64,000 nucleotides of DNA, from the NCBI GenBank assembly GCA_965215345.1, contig CBDCDL010000001.1, positions 434,001 to 498,000 on the forward strand. Direction: 5' to 3'. Shown here piece by piece: positions 20,389-28,563 of the stretch. Below the pieces are notes generated by a model. The model had not been told where the DNA came from. It searched no databases and saw only the letters and a list, made by a program, of their open reading frames with translations. The position numbers and the translations under genes are program-made. Numbering within the stretch: position 1 is the first letter of the stretch; the number at the start of each line of letters is the position of its first letter. Origin of the DNA: CATQHW01 sp965215345. GTDB lineage: Bacteria; Spirochaetota; Spirochaetia; SZUA-6; Bin103.

Positions 20389-20850
20389 CTACTGCAGTAT
20401 GGATTCGAGCAACGTGTTGACCACGGAGTCTGAGTCTGTTGTGAACTCCCCACTGGTTTCCTCGGCGCCATCACCCTCGCCGCAGGATGTCAACAAATAT
20501 CGAACTGGCGTGCCTTCGGGAGGAATAACCAACATCAGCTCCTTACCGCTTACACGATCCCATTCCAACTCTATACCACCGTCGGCCATGGGAGCAACGA
20601 AGGGTTCGCCCGCCTGGGAAAAGATGTGTCTATCTATCGCGACCAATATGCGGGTGCATTTCCTTACTGAGGAGCGAGCAATAGCTACAGAGCCGTAGCC
20701 ATCCCAGTCGGGCTTCAGGTCAGCCAGGAGCTTCAACCGTTCTGCAAGTTCAGGGTGAGACCTTCGTAGAGACGATCTATCGTGGAAAGGTTCGAACAAG
20801 GAGAAAGGTTCGAGCAAGGAGTCTACAGCGTTCTTTCGGAAGACGTTCAA
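20389..20850 (-). CDS. Hypothetical cytoplasmic protein
   Basis: A 153-aa protein with the pattern LKPDWDGYGSVAI at about 45-57 and IELEWDRVSGKELMLVIPPEG at about 95-115. Small proteins with LxxxWDGYGA near the N-terminus and an ELEW strand are common hypothetical proteins near mobile or defence genes, but no function is established. It stands alone, 153 bases from the MoxR operon start, and its GC is lower than that of its neighbours, which hints at acquisition by transfer. ATG 20850 chosen as the first start. Confidence 0.55.
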   Translation of the reverse strand: MNVFRKNAVDSLLEPFSLFEPFHDRSSLRRSHPELAERLKLLADLKPDWDGYGSVAIARSSVRKCTRILVAIDRHIFSQAGEPFVAPMADGGIELEWDRVSGKELMLVIPPEGTPVRYLLTSCGEGDGAEETSGEFTTDSDSVVNTLLESILQ

Positions 20851-21193
20851 GATAATTCGTCTCTGATCTTGTGCGCCTGCTTCGACAGACTCCCAAGTGC
20901 CGTGAGGTCAGGAGTGTATGCATAGTATATGTGTGTTGGCAACCATGGGCATAGGAAGGCATGGGACGTGGGCGACAGGATGTAGTCGAGAGTTTCGACC
21001 GTCGTGGAGCAGTGGGGCCGCGCCGCAGGAGGAAGGAGGTGGGAGGAGCCCGGAAAGGCGGGTGCAGGCTCGGCGGTCGGGAGCTGGATGATGATGAGGT
21101 GGTTGAGCTCTCGGGGACTGTTGAGCGGCGTCGCTCATCGAGCGTGACCGCAGGAGGTTGTCGCCGGAAGGGACAACCTCCTATGGTCAGCAC
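20851..21193. other. Intergenic region with leader hairpin
   Basis: No convincing gene. Frames across it on both strands are arginine-rich and lack a family pattern. The last 45 bases contain a perfect 11-bp inverted repeat directly before the next gene. Confidence 0.5.
21152..21182 (+). promoter_or_regulatory. Perfect 11-bp hairpin just upstream of a propeller-protein gene
   Basis: AGGAGGTTGTC (21152-21162) and GACAACCTCCT (21172-21182) form a perfect stem with a 9-base loop. The left arm includes AGGAGG, a consensus ribosome-binding site, and the right arm contains the complementary CCTCCT. The ATG at 21194 follows after 11 bases. No T-run follows, so it is more likely a leader element affecting translation than a terminator. 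Confidence 0.55.
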
Positions 21194-22732
21194 ATGACTG
21201 ACGGCCTGACGGGCATCGGCGCGCACGCATTCCGGCCCGGCGAGTGGCGGGACGAAGGACAGGGGCGGGAGACGCTGCGCACCCGCGAAGCGCGCGCCGC
21301 GTGGAACCCGCTGATCGATTGGGAGGAAGTCCATCCGGGCAACCGGGGGGTCACCCGCGACGGCCGCTACGAGCTGTTCGACGCGCCGGTCGGAGTGCGC
21401 CTGGCGGTGGAGCCGGCCTGCAAGTCGGCGGCGCTGATCCGCTCCGACCCCGCGGTGGAAGGCGGCGGCGGGCTGCACAACGTGCTCGCCTGGCACGACG
21501 GCGACTACCACATCCTGTACGGCTCCTTCCCGCCGGACGGCAGTTCCGCGCTGCGGTACGCGCGCTCGGCCGACGGCTATCGCTTCGAGAAGACGCCGGT
21601 GGGCGGCAGGGCCGACAACGTCACCGGCGGGCCGGCCCACTGCGGGATGTTCATCGACCCGACCGCCGGGCCGGCCGAGCGCTTCAAGGCGATGCGGATG
21701 GCCGGCGGCTACTTCGATCCCGACACGAACGAGCTGCTGCCGTCAGGCGAGTGGCAGAAACGCATGGCGGCGGCCGACTACGCGGGCGCCGGCTACGACG
21801 GCCCGCGCATCGTCAACCGCAACTGGCTGGAGGGGTGGACCTCTCCGGACGGACTGCAGTGGACGGTGATCGACGAGCCGCTGGCCGACATGCCGGCCGA
21901 CGGCGGCATCGCTCCGGGTTACGACGCGGCGACCGGCTGCTACTTCGCCTTCGTGCGTCCCGGCGGCACCGGCCGCCGCAGCATCGGCATCACCAAGACG
22001 GCCGACTTCCGCCGCTGGCCGCTGTCGCGGCTGGTGCTCACCGCCGATCCGCAGGACCCGCCGGACACCTCGTTCTACGGCATGTACTACTTCCCCTATC
22101 CCGGCCGGGACGACCTGCACGTGGGCGCGGTGCAGGTCTACCACCAGATCGGCGACGACGGCGACGCGCAGCTCGCCTTCAGCCGCGACGGCCTGTACTG
22201 GACGCGGCCCGAGCGCCGCCCGGCCATCCCGGTGGGGCCGCCCGGCAGCGACGAGGCCGGCATCGCCTGGCCGTGGGGCGTCGGGCTGATCACCCTGCCG
22301 GACGGCTGGTGGGCGGTGCCCTACGACGCCGGCGCCTGGCTGCACAACGCCGGCGACACGATGCCGCGCGCCAACGGGGTCATCCGCTGGGCGCGCTGGC
22401 GCCCGCACCGGCTGGCCGGCATCGACGCGGCGACGGAGGGCCGCTTCACCATCCCCACGATCACCCGCTCGGGCGGGCCGCTGCGCCTCAACTACCGCTG
22501 CCGGGCGGGCGGCTGGATCAGGGTCGAGCTGATCCGCTCGATCCCCTCCCGCCTGAACCCTGACGTGAGGGGACTCGACGGCTACACGTTCGAGGCGTGC
22601 GATCCCCTGACCGGCGACGAAGCCGACCGGGTGGTGACCTGGAACGGTCAGAGCGACCTGGACGCCGCCGGCTCCACCGTGGTGATCCGCATCAGGATGT
22701 TCGCCGCCACGCTGTTCGCTTACCGGGTATGA
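21194..22732 (+). CDS. Glycoside-hydrolase-like five-bladed beta-propeller protein
   Basis: A 512-aa protein resembling the GH32/43/68 superfamily fold. Repeated blade signatures are visible: WHDGDYHILYGSF, ALRYARSADGYRFEK, WTSPDGLQWTVIDEP, YFAFVRPGG, and AQLAFSRDGLYWTRPE. After about residue 400 comes a beta-sandwich tail with GPLRLNYRCRAGGWIRVEL. Acidic residues sit at blade starts, but the catalytic triad cannot be assigned with confidence. ATG 21194 is chosen over the in-frame TTG at 21158 because the latter lies in a hairpin. Its stop overlaps the next start (ATGA, 22729), linking it to a second propeller protein and a VOC protein in one operon, probably for carbohydrate or sulfated-glycan use. 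Confidence 0.75.
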   Translation: MTDGLTGIGAHAFRPGEWRDEGQGRETLRTREARAAWNPLIDWEEVHPGNRGVTRDGRYELFDAPVGVRLAVEPACKSAALIRSDPAVEGGGGLHNVLAWHDGDYHILYGSFPPDGSSALRYARSADGYRFEKTPVGGRADNVTGGPAHCGMFIDPTAGPAERFKAMRMAGGYFDPDTNELLPSGEWQKRMAAADYAGAGYDGPRIVNRNWLEGWTSPDGLQWTVIDEPLADMPADGGIAPGYDAATGCYFAFVRPGGTGRRSIGITKTADFRRWPLSRLVLTADPQDPPDTSFYGMYYFPYPGRDDLHVGAVQVYHQIGDDGDAQLAFSRDGLYWTRPERRPAIPVGPPGSDEAGIAWPWGVGLITLPDGWWAVPYDAGAWLHNAGDTMPRANGVIRWARWRPHRLAGIDAATEGRFTIPTITRSGGPLRLNYRCRAGGWIRVELIRSIPSRLNPDVRGLDGYTFEACDPLTGDEADRVVTWNGQSDLDAAGSTVVIRIRMFAATLFAYRV

Positions 22733-23913
22733 GCCGCGCCCTGATTCGGCACGACGCACCGGAAGCCGCGGAGCTCCTCGCGGACGATCCCGACCTGCAG
22801 CCGGCGCTGGCGCCGGGCGAGTTCGACGAGCGCTTCCTGGCGCTGCACCGGCAGCTCTTCCGCACCGACGAGCCGGACTTCTACGAGGTTACCACGCACG
22901 TCTTCCGCCCGCCCGCGCCGTACCACGTCGCCGATCACCAGTTCCTGTGGGACGGGAACCGCTGGCACCTGCTGTACGTGACCGGCGACATCAGCAGGAT
23001 CGACGCCTACCGCCGGCACATGGAGGCGGGGCGTCTGGACGAGGCGGCGGCCCAGAGCCCGGAGGTCGGCATCGGCCATGCCAGGGGCGACGGCCTCGGC
23101 ACGCTTGCCTTCCGCCGCAACCTGCTGCTGCCGTCGCAGGGCGCGTTCGACAAGGTGACCCGCGGCGTGCCGTATTGCTTCCGCTACCAGGGACGCTGGG
23201 GGATGCTCTACGAGGTGCGCGGCGCGGGCGGCGACCACCAGAGCTTGGCGTGGTCGGACGACGTGGAGGATTGGACCCAGGACGCCGACAACCCCGCGTT
23301 CGGGCTGCCGTCGTGGGGGCCGAATCCGGGCGGCGCGGCGCAGGACGTCTGCGTGCTGCGCCGGCCCGGCGGGCTGTACCTGATCTTCTTCAAGTCGAAG
23401 GCGGGCGAGGGACAGGTCGCCGTCGGGCTCAACGCCACGCGCGACTTCCGCACCTTCGTGGAGTTGGGGCCGGTGTTCCGCTCGCCGCCGATGCTGCGCG
23501 GCACCATCGGCCTGGAGTCGCCGTGCGTGGTCGAGCGCGACGGCATGTGGCACCTGTTCTTCACGCTCGGGCCGGGGACGTGGCACGCGGTCAGCGACCG
23601 GCCGACCGGGTTCCTGCAGGGCGGCACCTACTGGCGGGTGGGCACCGGCAGCTACCTGCTCGGCCACTTCCACGCCGCCGAGGTGTTCGACCGCGACGGC
23701 CGCTGGTTCCTGTCGACCACGCGCAAGGAGCAGTCGCGGCTGGAGAACCGCCGGCAGGGGCGGCTCTGCTACCGGGGCACCTACGAGGACGAGATCGTCC
23801 TGGAGGAAGGGGTGTTCCTGAGCGAGATCGAGTGGGACGGCGATCAGCCGTTCGTGGCCAAGCCGGATCTGGCCAAGCCGGAAGTGGCCAAGCCGGAAGT
23901 GGGGGGAACATGA
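22729..23913 (+). CDS. Second glycoside-hydrolase-like beta-propeller protein
   Basis: A 394-aa protein from ATG 22729. Blade-type motifs are ADHQFLWDGNRWHLLYVTG, YCFRYQGRWGMLYEV, LAWSDDVEDWTQDADNPAF, GGLYLIFFKSKAGEGQVAVG and VERDGMWHLFFTLG, the last resembling GH43-type strands. It is shorter than its upstream neighbour, with which it shares fold but little sequence. The C-terminus carries three 5-residue repeats (VAKPD, LAKPE, VAKPE) encoded by a 15-bp tandem repeat. Four-base overlaps with both neighbours indicate a translationally coupled operon. Confidence 0.72.
   Translation: MSRALIRHDAPEAAELLADDPDLQPALAPGEFDERFLALHRQLFRTDEPDFYEVTTHVFRPPAPYHVADHQFLWDGNRWHLLYVTGDISRIDAYRRHMEAGRLDEAAAQSPEVGIGHARGDGLGTLAFRRNLLLPSQGAFDKVTRGVPYCFRYQGRWGMLYEVRGAGGDHQSLAWSDDVEDWTQDADNPAFGLPSWGPNPGGAAQDVCVLRRPGGLYLIFFKSKAGEGQVAVGLNATRDFRTFVELGPVFRSPPMLRGTIGLESPCVVERDGMWHLFFTLGPGTWHAVSDRPTGFLQGGTYWRVGTGSYLLGHFHAAEVFDRDGRWFLSTTRKEQSRLENRRQGRLCYRGTYEDEIVLEEGVFLSEIEWDGDQPFVAKPDLAKPEVAKPEVGGT
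23854..23898 (+). repeat. 15-bp tandem repeat at 3' end of propeller gene (3 units)
   Basis: Three units of (G/C)TGGCCAAGCCGGA(T/A) at 23854-23868, 23869-23883 and 23884-23898 encode VAKPD, LAKPE and VAKPE. They end just before the stop codon at 23913. Confidence 0.93.
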
Positions 23914-24386
23914 GCACGGTGGCCACAGGCCTCTGGCACTTCAGCTACACGGTCCGCGACCTGGACCGCAGCATCGACTTCTACTGCCGGCTGATCGGCA
24001 TGGAGCTCGTCCACCGGCAACGGGGGGCCAACCCCTACACGGCGCGCCTGGTGGCGTACGCGGATGCGGACATCGACGTGGCGATGCTGCGCATCCCCAA
24101 CTGTCCGGTGGACGTGAGCGGCCACCACCTGGAGCTGGTGCAGTACCTCCACCCGGCGGGTGCGCCGATCGACACCGCCACCAACCGGCCGGGCGTGGCG
24201 CACCTGGCATTCATGGTCGACGACATCCACGCGATGTACGACCGGCTGGTCGCCGAGGGGGTGCGCTTCAAGGGCGAACCGGTGGCGATCGAGGAAGGTC
24301 GCAACAAGGGTGGCTTCGCCGTCTACTTCAACGACTTCGACGGCATCCCGCTGGAGTTGCTGCAGCCCCCGCCGAGCGCGCGGTGA
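23910..24386 (+). CDS. VOC family (glyoxalase/dioxygenase-fold) protein
   Basis: A 158-aa protein with two vicinal-oxygen-chelate half-modules. The first opens with HFSYTVRDLDRSIDFYCRL and carries HLELVQYLHP; the second begins GVAHLAFMVDDIHAMYDRLV and ends FNDFDGIPLELLQPP. Candidate metal ligands are the histidines starting each module and the glutamates in HLELVQY and PLELLQ. Such proteins are lactoylglutathione lyase-like, methylmalonyl-CoA epimerase-like or extradiol dioxygenases; the length and pattern fit the epimerase/lyase type best. It overlaps the propeller gene by four bases and is the last gene of that operon. Confidence 0.85.
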   Translation: MSTVATGLWHFSYTVRDLDRSIDFYCRLIGMELVHRQRGANPYTARLVAYADADIDVAMLRIPNCPVDVSGHHLELVQYLHPAGAPIDTATNRPGVAHLAFMVDDIHAMYDRLVAEGVRFKGEPVAIEEGRNKGGFAVYFNDFDGIPLELLQPPPSAR

Positions 24387-24557
24387 CTTCCCGCCTGCCG
24401 CGAGCCGCCCTGCTGGCCGCAGGCGTGGCGCTGTGGGCAGCGTCCCGCGGAACGGCAGCGGCAGCTTCTCGATCTGATCGGCCTGTGGGGTGGGATCATG
24501 CCGCCGGCGGCAGCCGGTGAATCGGCGGGCAGCCACCGGACGTGGTAGCCTTGTCCG

Positions 24558-24896
24558 GTGAATCTGGACAAGGCGAAGGCTATCTTTGCCCGTCACGCGG
24601 ACCAGTTCATCACGGCCTACGTGTTCGGCTCGGTCGCTGACGGTACGGCCGACGAGCACAGCGACATCGACGTCATTCTGGTGCGCGATACCGGCCTGCC
24701 GTTCTTCGACCGCATTCGGGAGGTCATGGATCTTCGCCTGGAGTTCGGGGCGGCCGACCTCCTGATCTACACCCCTTCCGAGCTGGAGGAAATGCTTGCG
24801 GAGCAGGGCCGGCACTTCTTCAAGCACGCCGTCCGGACAGGATACCGAGTTGAGGGAACCCAGCAGAGAAGGCGATCGGTGGCTGAAGCAGGCTGA
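24558..24896 (+). CDS. MNT-type nucleotidyltransferase (minimal, antitoxin-like)
   Basis: A 112-aa minimal nucleotidyltransferase starting at GTG 24558. The catalytic motif GSVADGTADEHSDIDV follows the GSx10DxD rule. These proteins pair with HEPN ribonuclease-like proteins; in studied MntA/HepT systems the MNT protein inactivates the HEPN partner by adding AMP to it. The next gene is HEPN and overlaps this one by 47 bases in a different phase, so they are coupled. The last residues, after about 100, may be replaced in function by the overlap. Confidence 0.85.
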   Translation: MNLDKAKAIFARHADQFITAYVFGSVADGTADEHSDIDVILVRDTGLPFFDRIREVMDLRLEFGAADLLIYTPSELEEMLAEQGRHFFKHAVRTGYRVEGTQQRRRSVAEAG

Positions 24897-25278
24897 GAGC
24901 GATCTCGCGTACGCCGAGCTCGGACTGCGCGAAGGATTCTTCGCCCAGGCGTGCTTTCAGTGCCAACAGGTCTGCGAGAAAGCGATCAAGGCCGTTCGCT
25001 ACGCACGCGGTGAGCGAGCCGTTCTCGGTCACGCGCTCGTCGAGCTTGCGGCTTCGCTTGAGGCGATGGAGGAGTTCCGCGAGAGCTTGGCGGTCCTCGA
25101 CCAGTACTACGTGCCCACCAGGTATCCAAACGGACTCCCGGGCGGCATTCCCTCCGACGTCTACACCAGAGGCCAGGCAACGTCGGCCGTGGAATTCGCC
25201 CGGCACGTCGTTGCTGCGGTTCGCGCGGAACTGAGGTTCACTCCCGCGCAGGAAGATGACCAGGGCGTCGAAGCATAG
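24850..25278 (+). CDS. HEPN domain protein (toxin-like partner of MNT)
   Basis: A 142-aa all-helical HEPN protein starting near TTG 24850. It opens with WLKQAESDLAYAELGLREGFFAQACFQ-type sequence, followed by CEKAIKAV, and the catalytic Rx4H motif is RAVLGH at about residues 55-60. The C-terminal YYVPTRYPNGLPGGIPSDVY segment is typical of this subfamily. HEPN proteins act as metal-independent RNases or as scaffolds. Together with the overlapping MNT gene this makes a complete type VII-like toxin-antitoxin pair, located between a propeller operon and PhyH genes. Confidence 0.85.
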   Translation: MREPSREGDRWLKQAESDLAYAELGLREGFFAQACFQCQQVCEKAIKAVRYARGERAVLGHALVELAASLEAMEEFRESLAVLDQYYVPTRYPNGLPGGIPSDVYTRGQATSAVEFARHVVAAVRAELRFTPAQEDDQGVEA

Positions 25279-25338
25279 CCACTGTGCGGGAAGGCGAGGC
25301 GAGCCGGTTCGGCGGGATGGCGGTCCGCCCGTGCGCTC

Positions 25339-26280
25339 TCAACGCGCCGCAAGCCGTGCGGCGAAGAAGCGGCGCAGCTCCGGGTTCAGGCCGGCTACGA
25401 ACGCCTCGTCCCAATTGTCCCGGTAGGTTGCCGTGAACCGCTCGAAGGTCTCCCGGGCAGCCGGGCAGGTGTCCGCGAGGTAGGCCGGCTCCGTGAACCA
25501 CGGCTGATAGCTGGCGACGTAGCCGCCGAGCGTGTCCATGTCCTTGCGGGTAGCGGGCCGCGGGCGCGATGCCGTCCCCCAGGTGACGGCGATGGTGCGG
25601 CGGCGCTTGCGCCGGCTGTACACGCCGCGGTGGATGGAGTTGACGTGGAAGAACGCCAGATCGCCCGCCTGGAGCCTGATCGGCTGCCTGCCGGGCATGG
25701 CGTCCGACCAGTAGTCGTTGACGCGCACCTCGTACTCCTCCGGCGTGTCCCAGCGCCTGTGGGAGCCGGGCACGATCTCGGTCGCTGCCGAGTCGCACAG
25801 GCAGATGTGCATGTGGACCTCCCGTGCGGGCACCGCCTCGCTCAGAACGATGCGCTCGGTGTCCGCGTCCGGGCGCAGGTCGAACGTGTCGTACTGGCAG
25901 TCGCGGTGCCAGCCGCCGACCCACGATTCCCGCGGCGGCTCGACGTAGAGGTTGCATTGCAGGAACAGCGGCGGCTCGGCCAGGACCGCCGTGGCGACGG
26001 ACACCGCGTCCTCGCCTGCCACGGCGTTCAGCAGGGCGGCCAGGTCAGCCGGCCGCTCGCGGTGGTAGTCGGGGTGGTTGAGGTGAATGAGCATGCGCGC
26101 CCTGGCCGAGTAGTTGCGGCCGCTCGGCTGGTTGTCCTCGGTCCCGGTCGTTACGAAGCGGGCGAGCGCGCCCTCGCAGATCCGTCGCAGCTCGCGCACC
26201 TGGCCGGCATACGCGCCGCGGACGATCACGTACCCTTCCTCGGCAAAGCGCGCGCCGAGCGCGTCCGCGTCGGCAGGCAT
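25339..26280 (-). CDS. PhyH family dioxygenase
   Basis: A 313-aa Fe(II)/2-oxoglutarate oxygenase-like protein. The first metal motif is H125-R-D127 in GGWHRDCQYD, the distal histidine is about H217 in FFHVNSIHRGVY, and basic residues KRRRT follow as 2-oxoglutarate binders. EIVPGSHRRWDTPEEYE is the characteristic turn. The C-terminal 60 residues are an extra helical region (YLADTCPAARETFERF). It uses ATG 26280. It is next to a lipoprotein gene and in tandem, on the same strand, with another PhyH gene further upstream. Substrate unknown. Confidence 0.88.
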   Translation of the reverse strand: MPADADALGARFAEEGYVIVRGAYAGQVRELRRICEGALARFVTTGTEDNQPSGRNYSARARMLIHLNHPDYHRERPADLAALLNAVAGEDAVSVATAVLAEPPLFLQCNLYVEPPRESWVGGWHRDCQYDTFDLRPDADTERIVLSEAVPAREVHMHICLCDSAATEIVPGSHRRWDTPEEYEVRVNDYWSDAMPGRQPIRLQAGDLAFFHVNSIHRGVYSRRKRRRTIAVTWGTASRPRPATRKDMDTLGGYVASYQPWFTEPAYLADTCPAARETFERFTATYRDNWDEAFVAGLNPELRRFFAARLAAR

Positions 26281-26287
26281 GGATGCG

Positions 26288-26725
26288 CTACGAGTGGCGG
26301 TGGTAGGTCAAGGTAACCGTGACGCCCGTATCGATCTCGGATTCGAGATGCAACTCGTCGTCGTTCTCGAACTCGTACTCGAAACGGGAGGGAGCGATGC
26401 TGCCGGCGTCGGGCGTCAGGGTCAGAGTGTCGTCGTCGTAGTCATACGTGCCCTCGATCTCGACGCGGAGCCTGACCGCGCCGCTGGCCGACACGCTGAC
26501 GTAGCGGTAGCTACCGTCGCTTTCGAACTCGTACTCGAATGAGATCCGGCCACCGGCCACCGGGAACTCGGAGTGCCACTCCCCCAGGAACGGATTCCGC
26601 GGCACGAAACTCGTAACGTAGACCCGGCAGCCGGACAGCGCAGTCACGGCAAGCAGGGTGGCACACATCGCCGCAAGCGCGACGACACCGATCCGGAAGC
26701 TGCGTTTGCGCCCTTGCGTGTTCAT
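26288..26725 (-). CDS. Small predicted lipoprotein, beta-rich
   Basis: About 145 aa from ATG 26725 (an in-frame ATG at 26746 is possible). The N-terminus has basic residues (RKRSFR), then a hydrophobic stretch and a lipobox, VTALSGC. The mature part contains FLGEWHSEF and a repeated pattern of short beta strands with acidic ends (EYEFESDGSYRYVS, GTYDYDDDTLTLTP, FEYEFENDDELHLES), similar to lipocalin-like or META-type small domains. It ends seven bases before the PhyH start, so it probably precedes that gene in a shared transcript. Function unknown. Confidence 0.65.
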   Translation of the reverse strand: MNTQGRKRSFRIGVVALAAMCATLLAVTALSGCRVYVTSFVPRNPFLGEWHSEFPVAGGRISFEYEFESDGSYRYVSVSASGAVRLRVEIEGTYDYDDDTLTLTPDAGSIAPSRFEYEFENDDELHLESEIDTGVTVTLTYHRHS

Positions 26726-26907
26726 GCTCACATCCTGGTCAGTCATCGGAGCGAGTCTATCACCATGGCGGGCTCGTGCCTGCCGCAGGGACGGCGGCTT
26801 CGACATGCACTCCCGCAGGCCTCTGCCGGCTCGGATCTACCGGATGAGCGACGCCTCGATGTCGGCCCGCTGTGGATGTGAGTGCGCCACCCGCTCTTCG
26901 AGGACCG

Positions 26908-27714
26908 TCAGGGCCCGCTCGATGATCGCGGTCTTTCTGCCGCGGCCGGACAGGCCAAGCTGCGCGGCGTCGGCGCGAGGCGATTGAAGCCCATCGTGTC
27001 GGTGCCGTGGATGATCTGCAGGGCATGGTCCGGGGAGTCGTACTCCAGGACCTTGACGATGGGGATGATCGCCCGCACCGCCAGCCCGATGCGGCGCAGG
27101 TCTGAGCGGTTGGCCTCCGAGTGGTGCAGGGTCCGTTCGTTGAACAGGATGAACTCGCCGGGCTGCATCTCCAGGTCGGTCAGGTCGCCCGGGTCGTAGT
27201 ATCCGGCATCGGCCATCACCTCGAATTGCATGTCCGGGGGCGCCTCGACGTGAGGGACGATGGTGCGGTGCGAGCCGGGGATCACCTGCAGGTTGCCGTT
27301 CTGCCGGGTCGAAGGGTCCACGGCGATCCAGGCGGAGATGATGACCGGCGGCTCCAGCGGCCAGTAGTGGAAGTCCTGGTGCCAGGGGATCGCCTTGGTG
27401 CCCCGGTTCTTGACGAAGAAGTTGGTGCGCCACAGCAGCAGATCGGGCCCGTACAGGGCCGCCATGCGCTCCACGATCGCCGCATCGGTGGCCAGGTCGT
27501 ACACCGCTCGGCTGTCGAGGTGACGGTTGTGGACACGGTTGTGCGATGCCGGCGGATCGGTCTCGAGGACGCGCTCGATGGCCGGCCGCAGCGCCGCCAT
27601 ATCGTCGGGCGAGCACATGGAGTAGGGACCGAGGTACCCTTCGCGGCGAAACCGCTCCACTTCGGCGCCGGTCAGAGCTGCGGGAGCCGAAGCCGACACC
27701 GCCTGCGTTGCCAT
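26908..27714 (-). CDS. PhyH family dioxygenase with probable 3' frameshift
   Basis: A 268-aa PhyH protein from ATG 27714. Metal motif H112-Q-D114 lies in PWHQDFHYWPL, the distal histidine is about H197 in RTLHHSEAN, and R207-R208 follow. The turn NGNLQVIPGSHR is present. The frame ends after an unnatural proline/serine/arginine-rich tail. A neighbouring frame continues smoothly as DAAQLGLSGRGRKTAIIERA and on to a stop at 26837, a plausible helical C-terminus. One base lost near 26970-26976 would explain this. The catalytic core is intact, so activity may be kept. Earlier in-frame starts up to 27846 look non-coding. Confidence 0.83.
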   Translation of the reverse strand: MATQAVSASAPAALTGAEVERFRREGYLGPYSMCSPDDMAALRPAIERVLETDPPASHNRVHNRHLDSRAVYDLATDAAIVERMAALYGPDLLLWRTNFFVKNRGTKAIPWHQDFHYWPLEPPVIISAWIAVDPSTRQNGNLQVIPGSHRTIVPHVEAPPDMQFEVMADAGYYDPGDLTDLEMQPGEFILFNERTLHHSEANRSDLRRIGLAVRAIIPIVKVLEYDSPDHALQIIHGTDTMGFNRLAPTPRSLACPAAAERPRSSSGP

Positions 27715-27882
27715 TGGTTCCCTCGCCTCGATCGACTGTATCACGGTGATCGCGGGCACGGCGGACTCGACGTCCGTCTGCACGAAGTCGTCGCCTCGGG
27801 ACCAATCGAGTCGACGAGTCCACGAGTCCACACGGGCGGTTGACATTGTGCGCCCGGCGTGATACGTCTCAAGGCAATTGGT

Positions 27883-27930
27883 CCCCGCCGGACTCGCCGA
27901 AAGGCCCCGGCGGGGTTATTTCTCTTCTCT
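27883..27930 (+). terminator. Terminator-like hairpin with T-rich tail in the leader of an NYN gene
   Basis: CCCCGCCGG (27883-27891) pairs with CCGGCGGGG (27907-27915), and TTATTTCTCTTCTCT follows. This looks like a factor-independent terminator read on the plus strand. No complete plus-strand gene ends just upstream, and the NYN gene begins at 27938, so it may act as a transcript attenuator or insulate from read-through. Confidence 0.5.
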
Positions 27931-27937
27931 GAGAAGC

Positions 27938-28562
27938 ATGCCCCGCGAGCCCGATGTCAAGCGCGTCGTGTCGTTTATCGACGGGCAGAACCTGTTCCGG
28001 CACGCGAAGGACGCCTTCGGGCACTATCACCCGAACTACGACGTACGGAAGTTGAGCGACGCGGTGTGCGCCGCCCACGGGTGGGTCAATCGGGGCGTAC
28101 GTTTCTACACGGGCGTTCCCCAGGGCTGATCTGGATCCCAGGTGGCACGAATACTGGACCCGTCGCCTGCCGGCCATGAGGCGCTCCGGGATCGTCGTCA
28201 CGTCGCGCCCATTGCGGTATCGGCTGGAGGCACGTTCCGTGGACGACCGCGCTTCTCGGGAGAGCCCCATCGGAAGGGAGAAGGGGATTGATCTTCGTCT
28301 CGGTCTGGATGTCGTGCGCATGGCGCGCCTTGGAGAACTGGATGTGGCCGTGATCTTCAGCGAGGATCAGGACCTCGTCGAGGTCGCAGTCGAGGTGCGC
28401 GATATTGCTCGCGCTGCGAACCGGTGGTTGAAAGGTGCTTCGGCCTTCCCATCAGGACCCAACGCCACCTCGAGGCAGGGTATTCACAAGACGGACTGGT
28501 TCAAGATGGACAAGGCGTTCTATGACGCCTGTCTCGATCCAAGAGACTATCGGTCTGCCTGA
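27938..28562 (+). pseudogene. NYN-domain (LabA-like) protein, frameshifted
   Basis: The first frame, from ATG 27938, encodes SFIDGQNLFRHAKDAFGHY, the typical NYN/PIN-like opening with its first catalytic aspartate, and ends prematurely at 28129 after FYTGVP. The adjacent frame continues with ADLDPRWHEYW, then VAVIFSEDQDLVEVAVEVRD, the second acidic cluster of the NYN site, and a helical tail to 28562. Removing one G in the run near 28123-28128 joins them into a protein of about 207 aa. NYN proteins are putative RNases. It is either a recent pseudogene or a sequencing error. Confidence 0.8.
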
Positions 28563-28563
28563 G

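Noticed and set aside
20961..21197. 78-codon plus-strand ORF upstream of the propeller operon
   Set aside because: Arginine/glycine-rich, no ribosome-binding site or homology pattern, and it runs through the leader hairpin.
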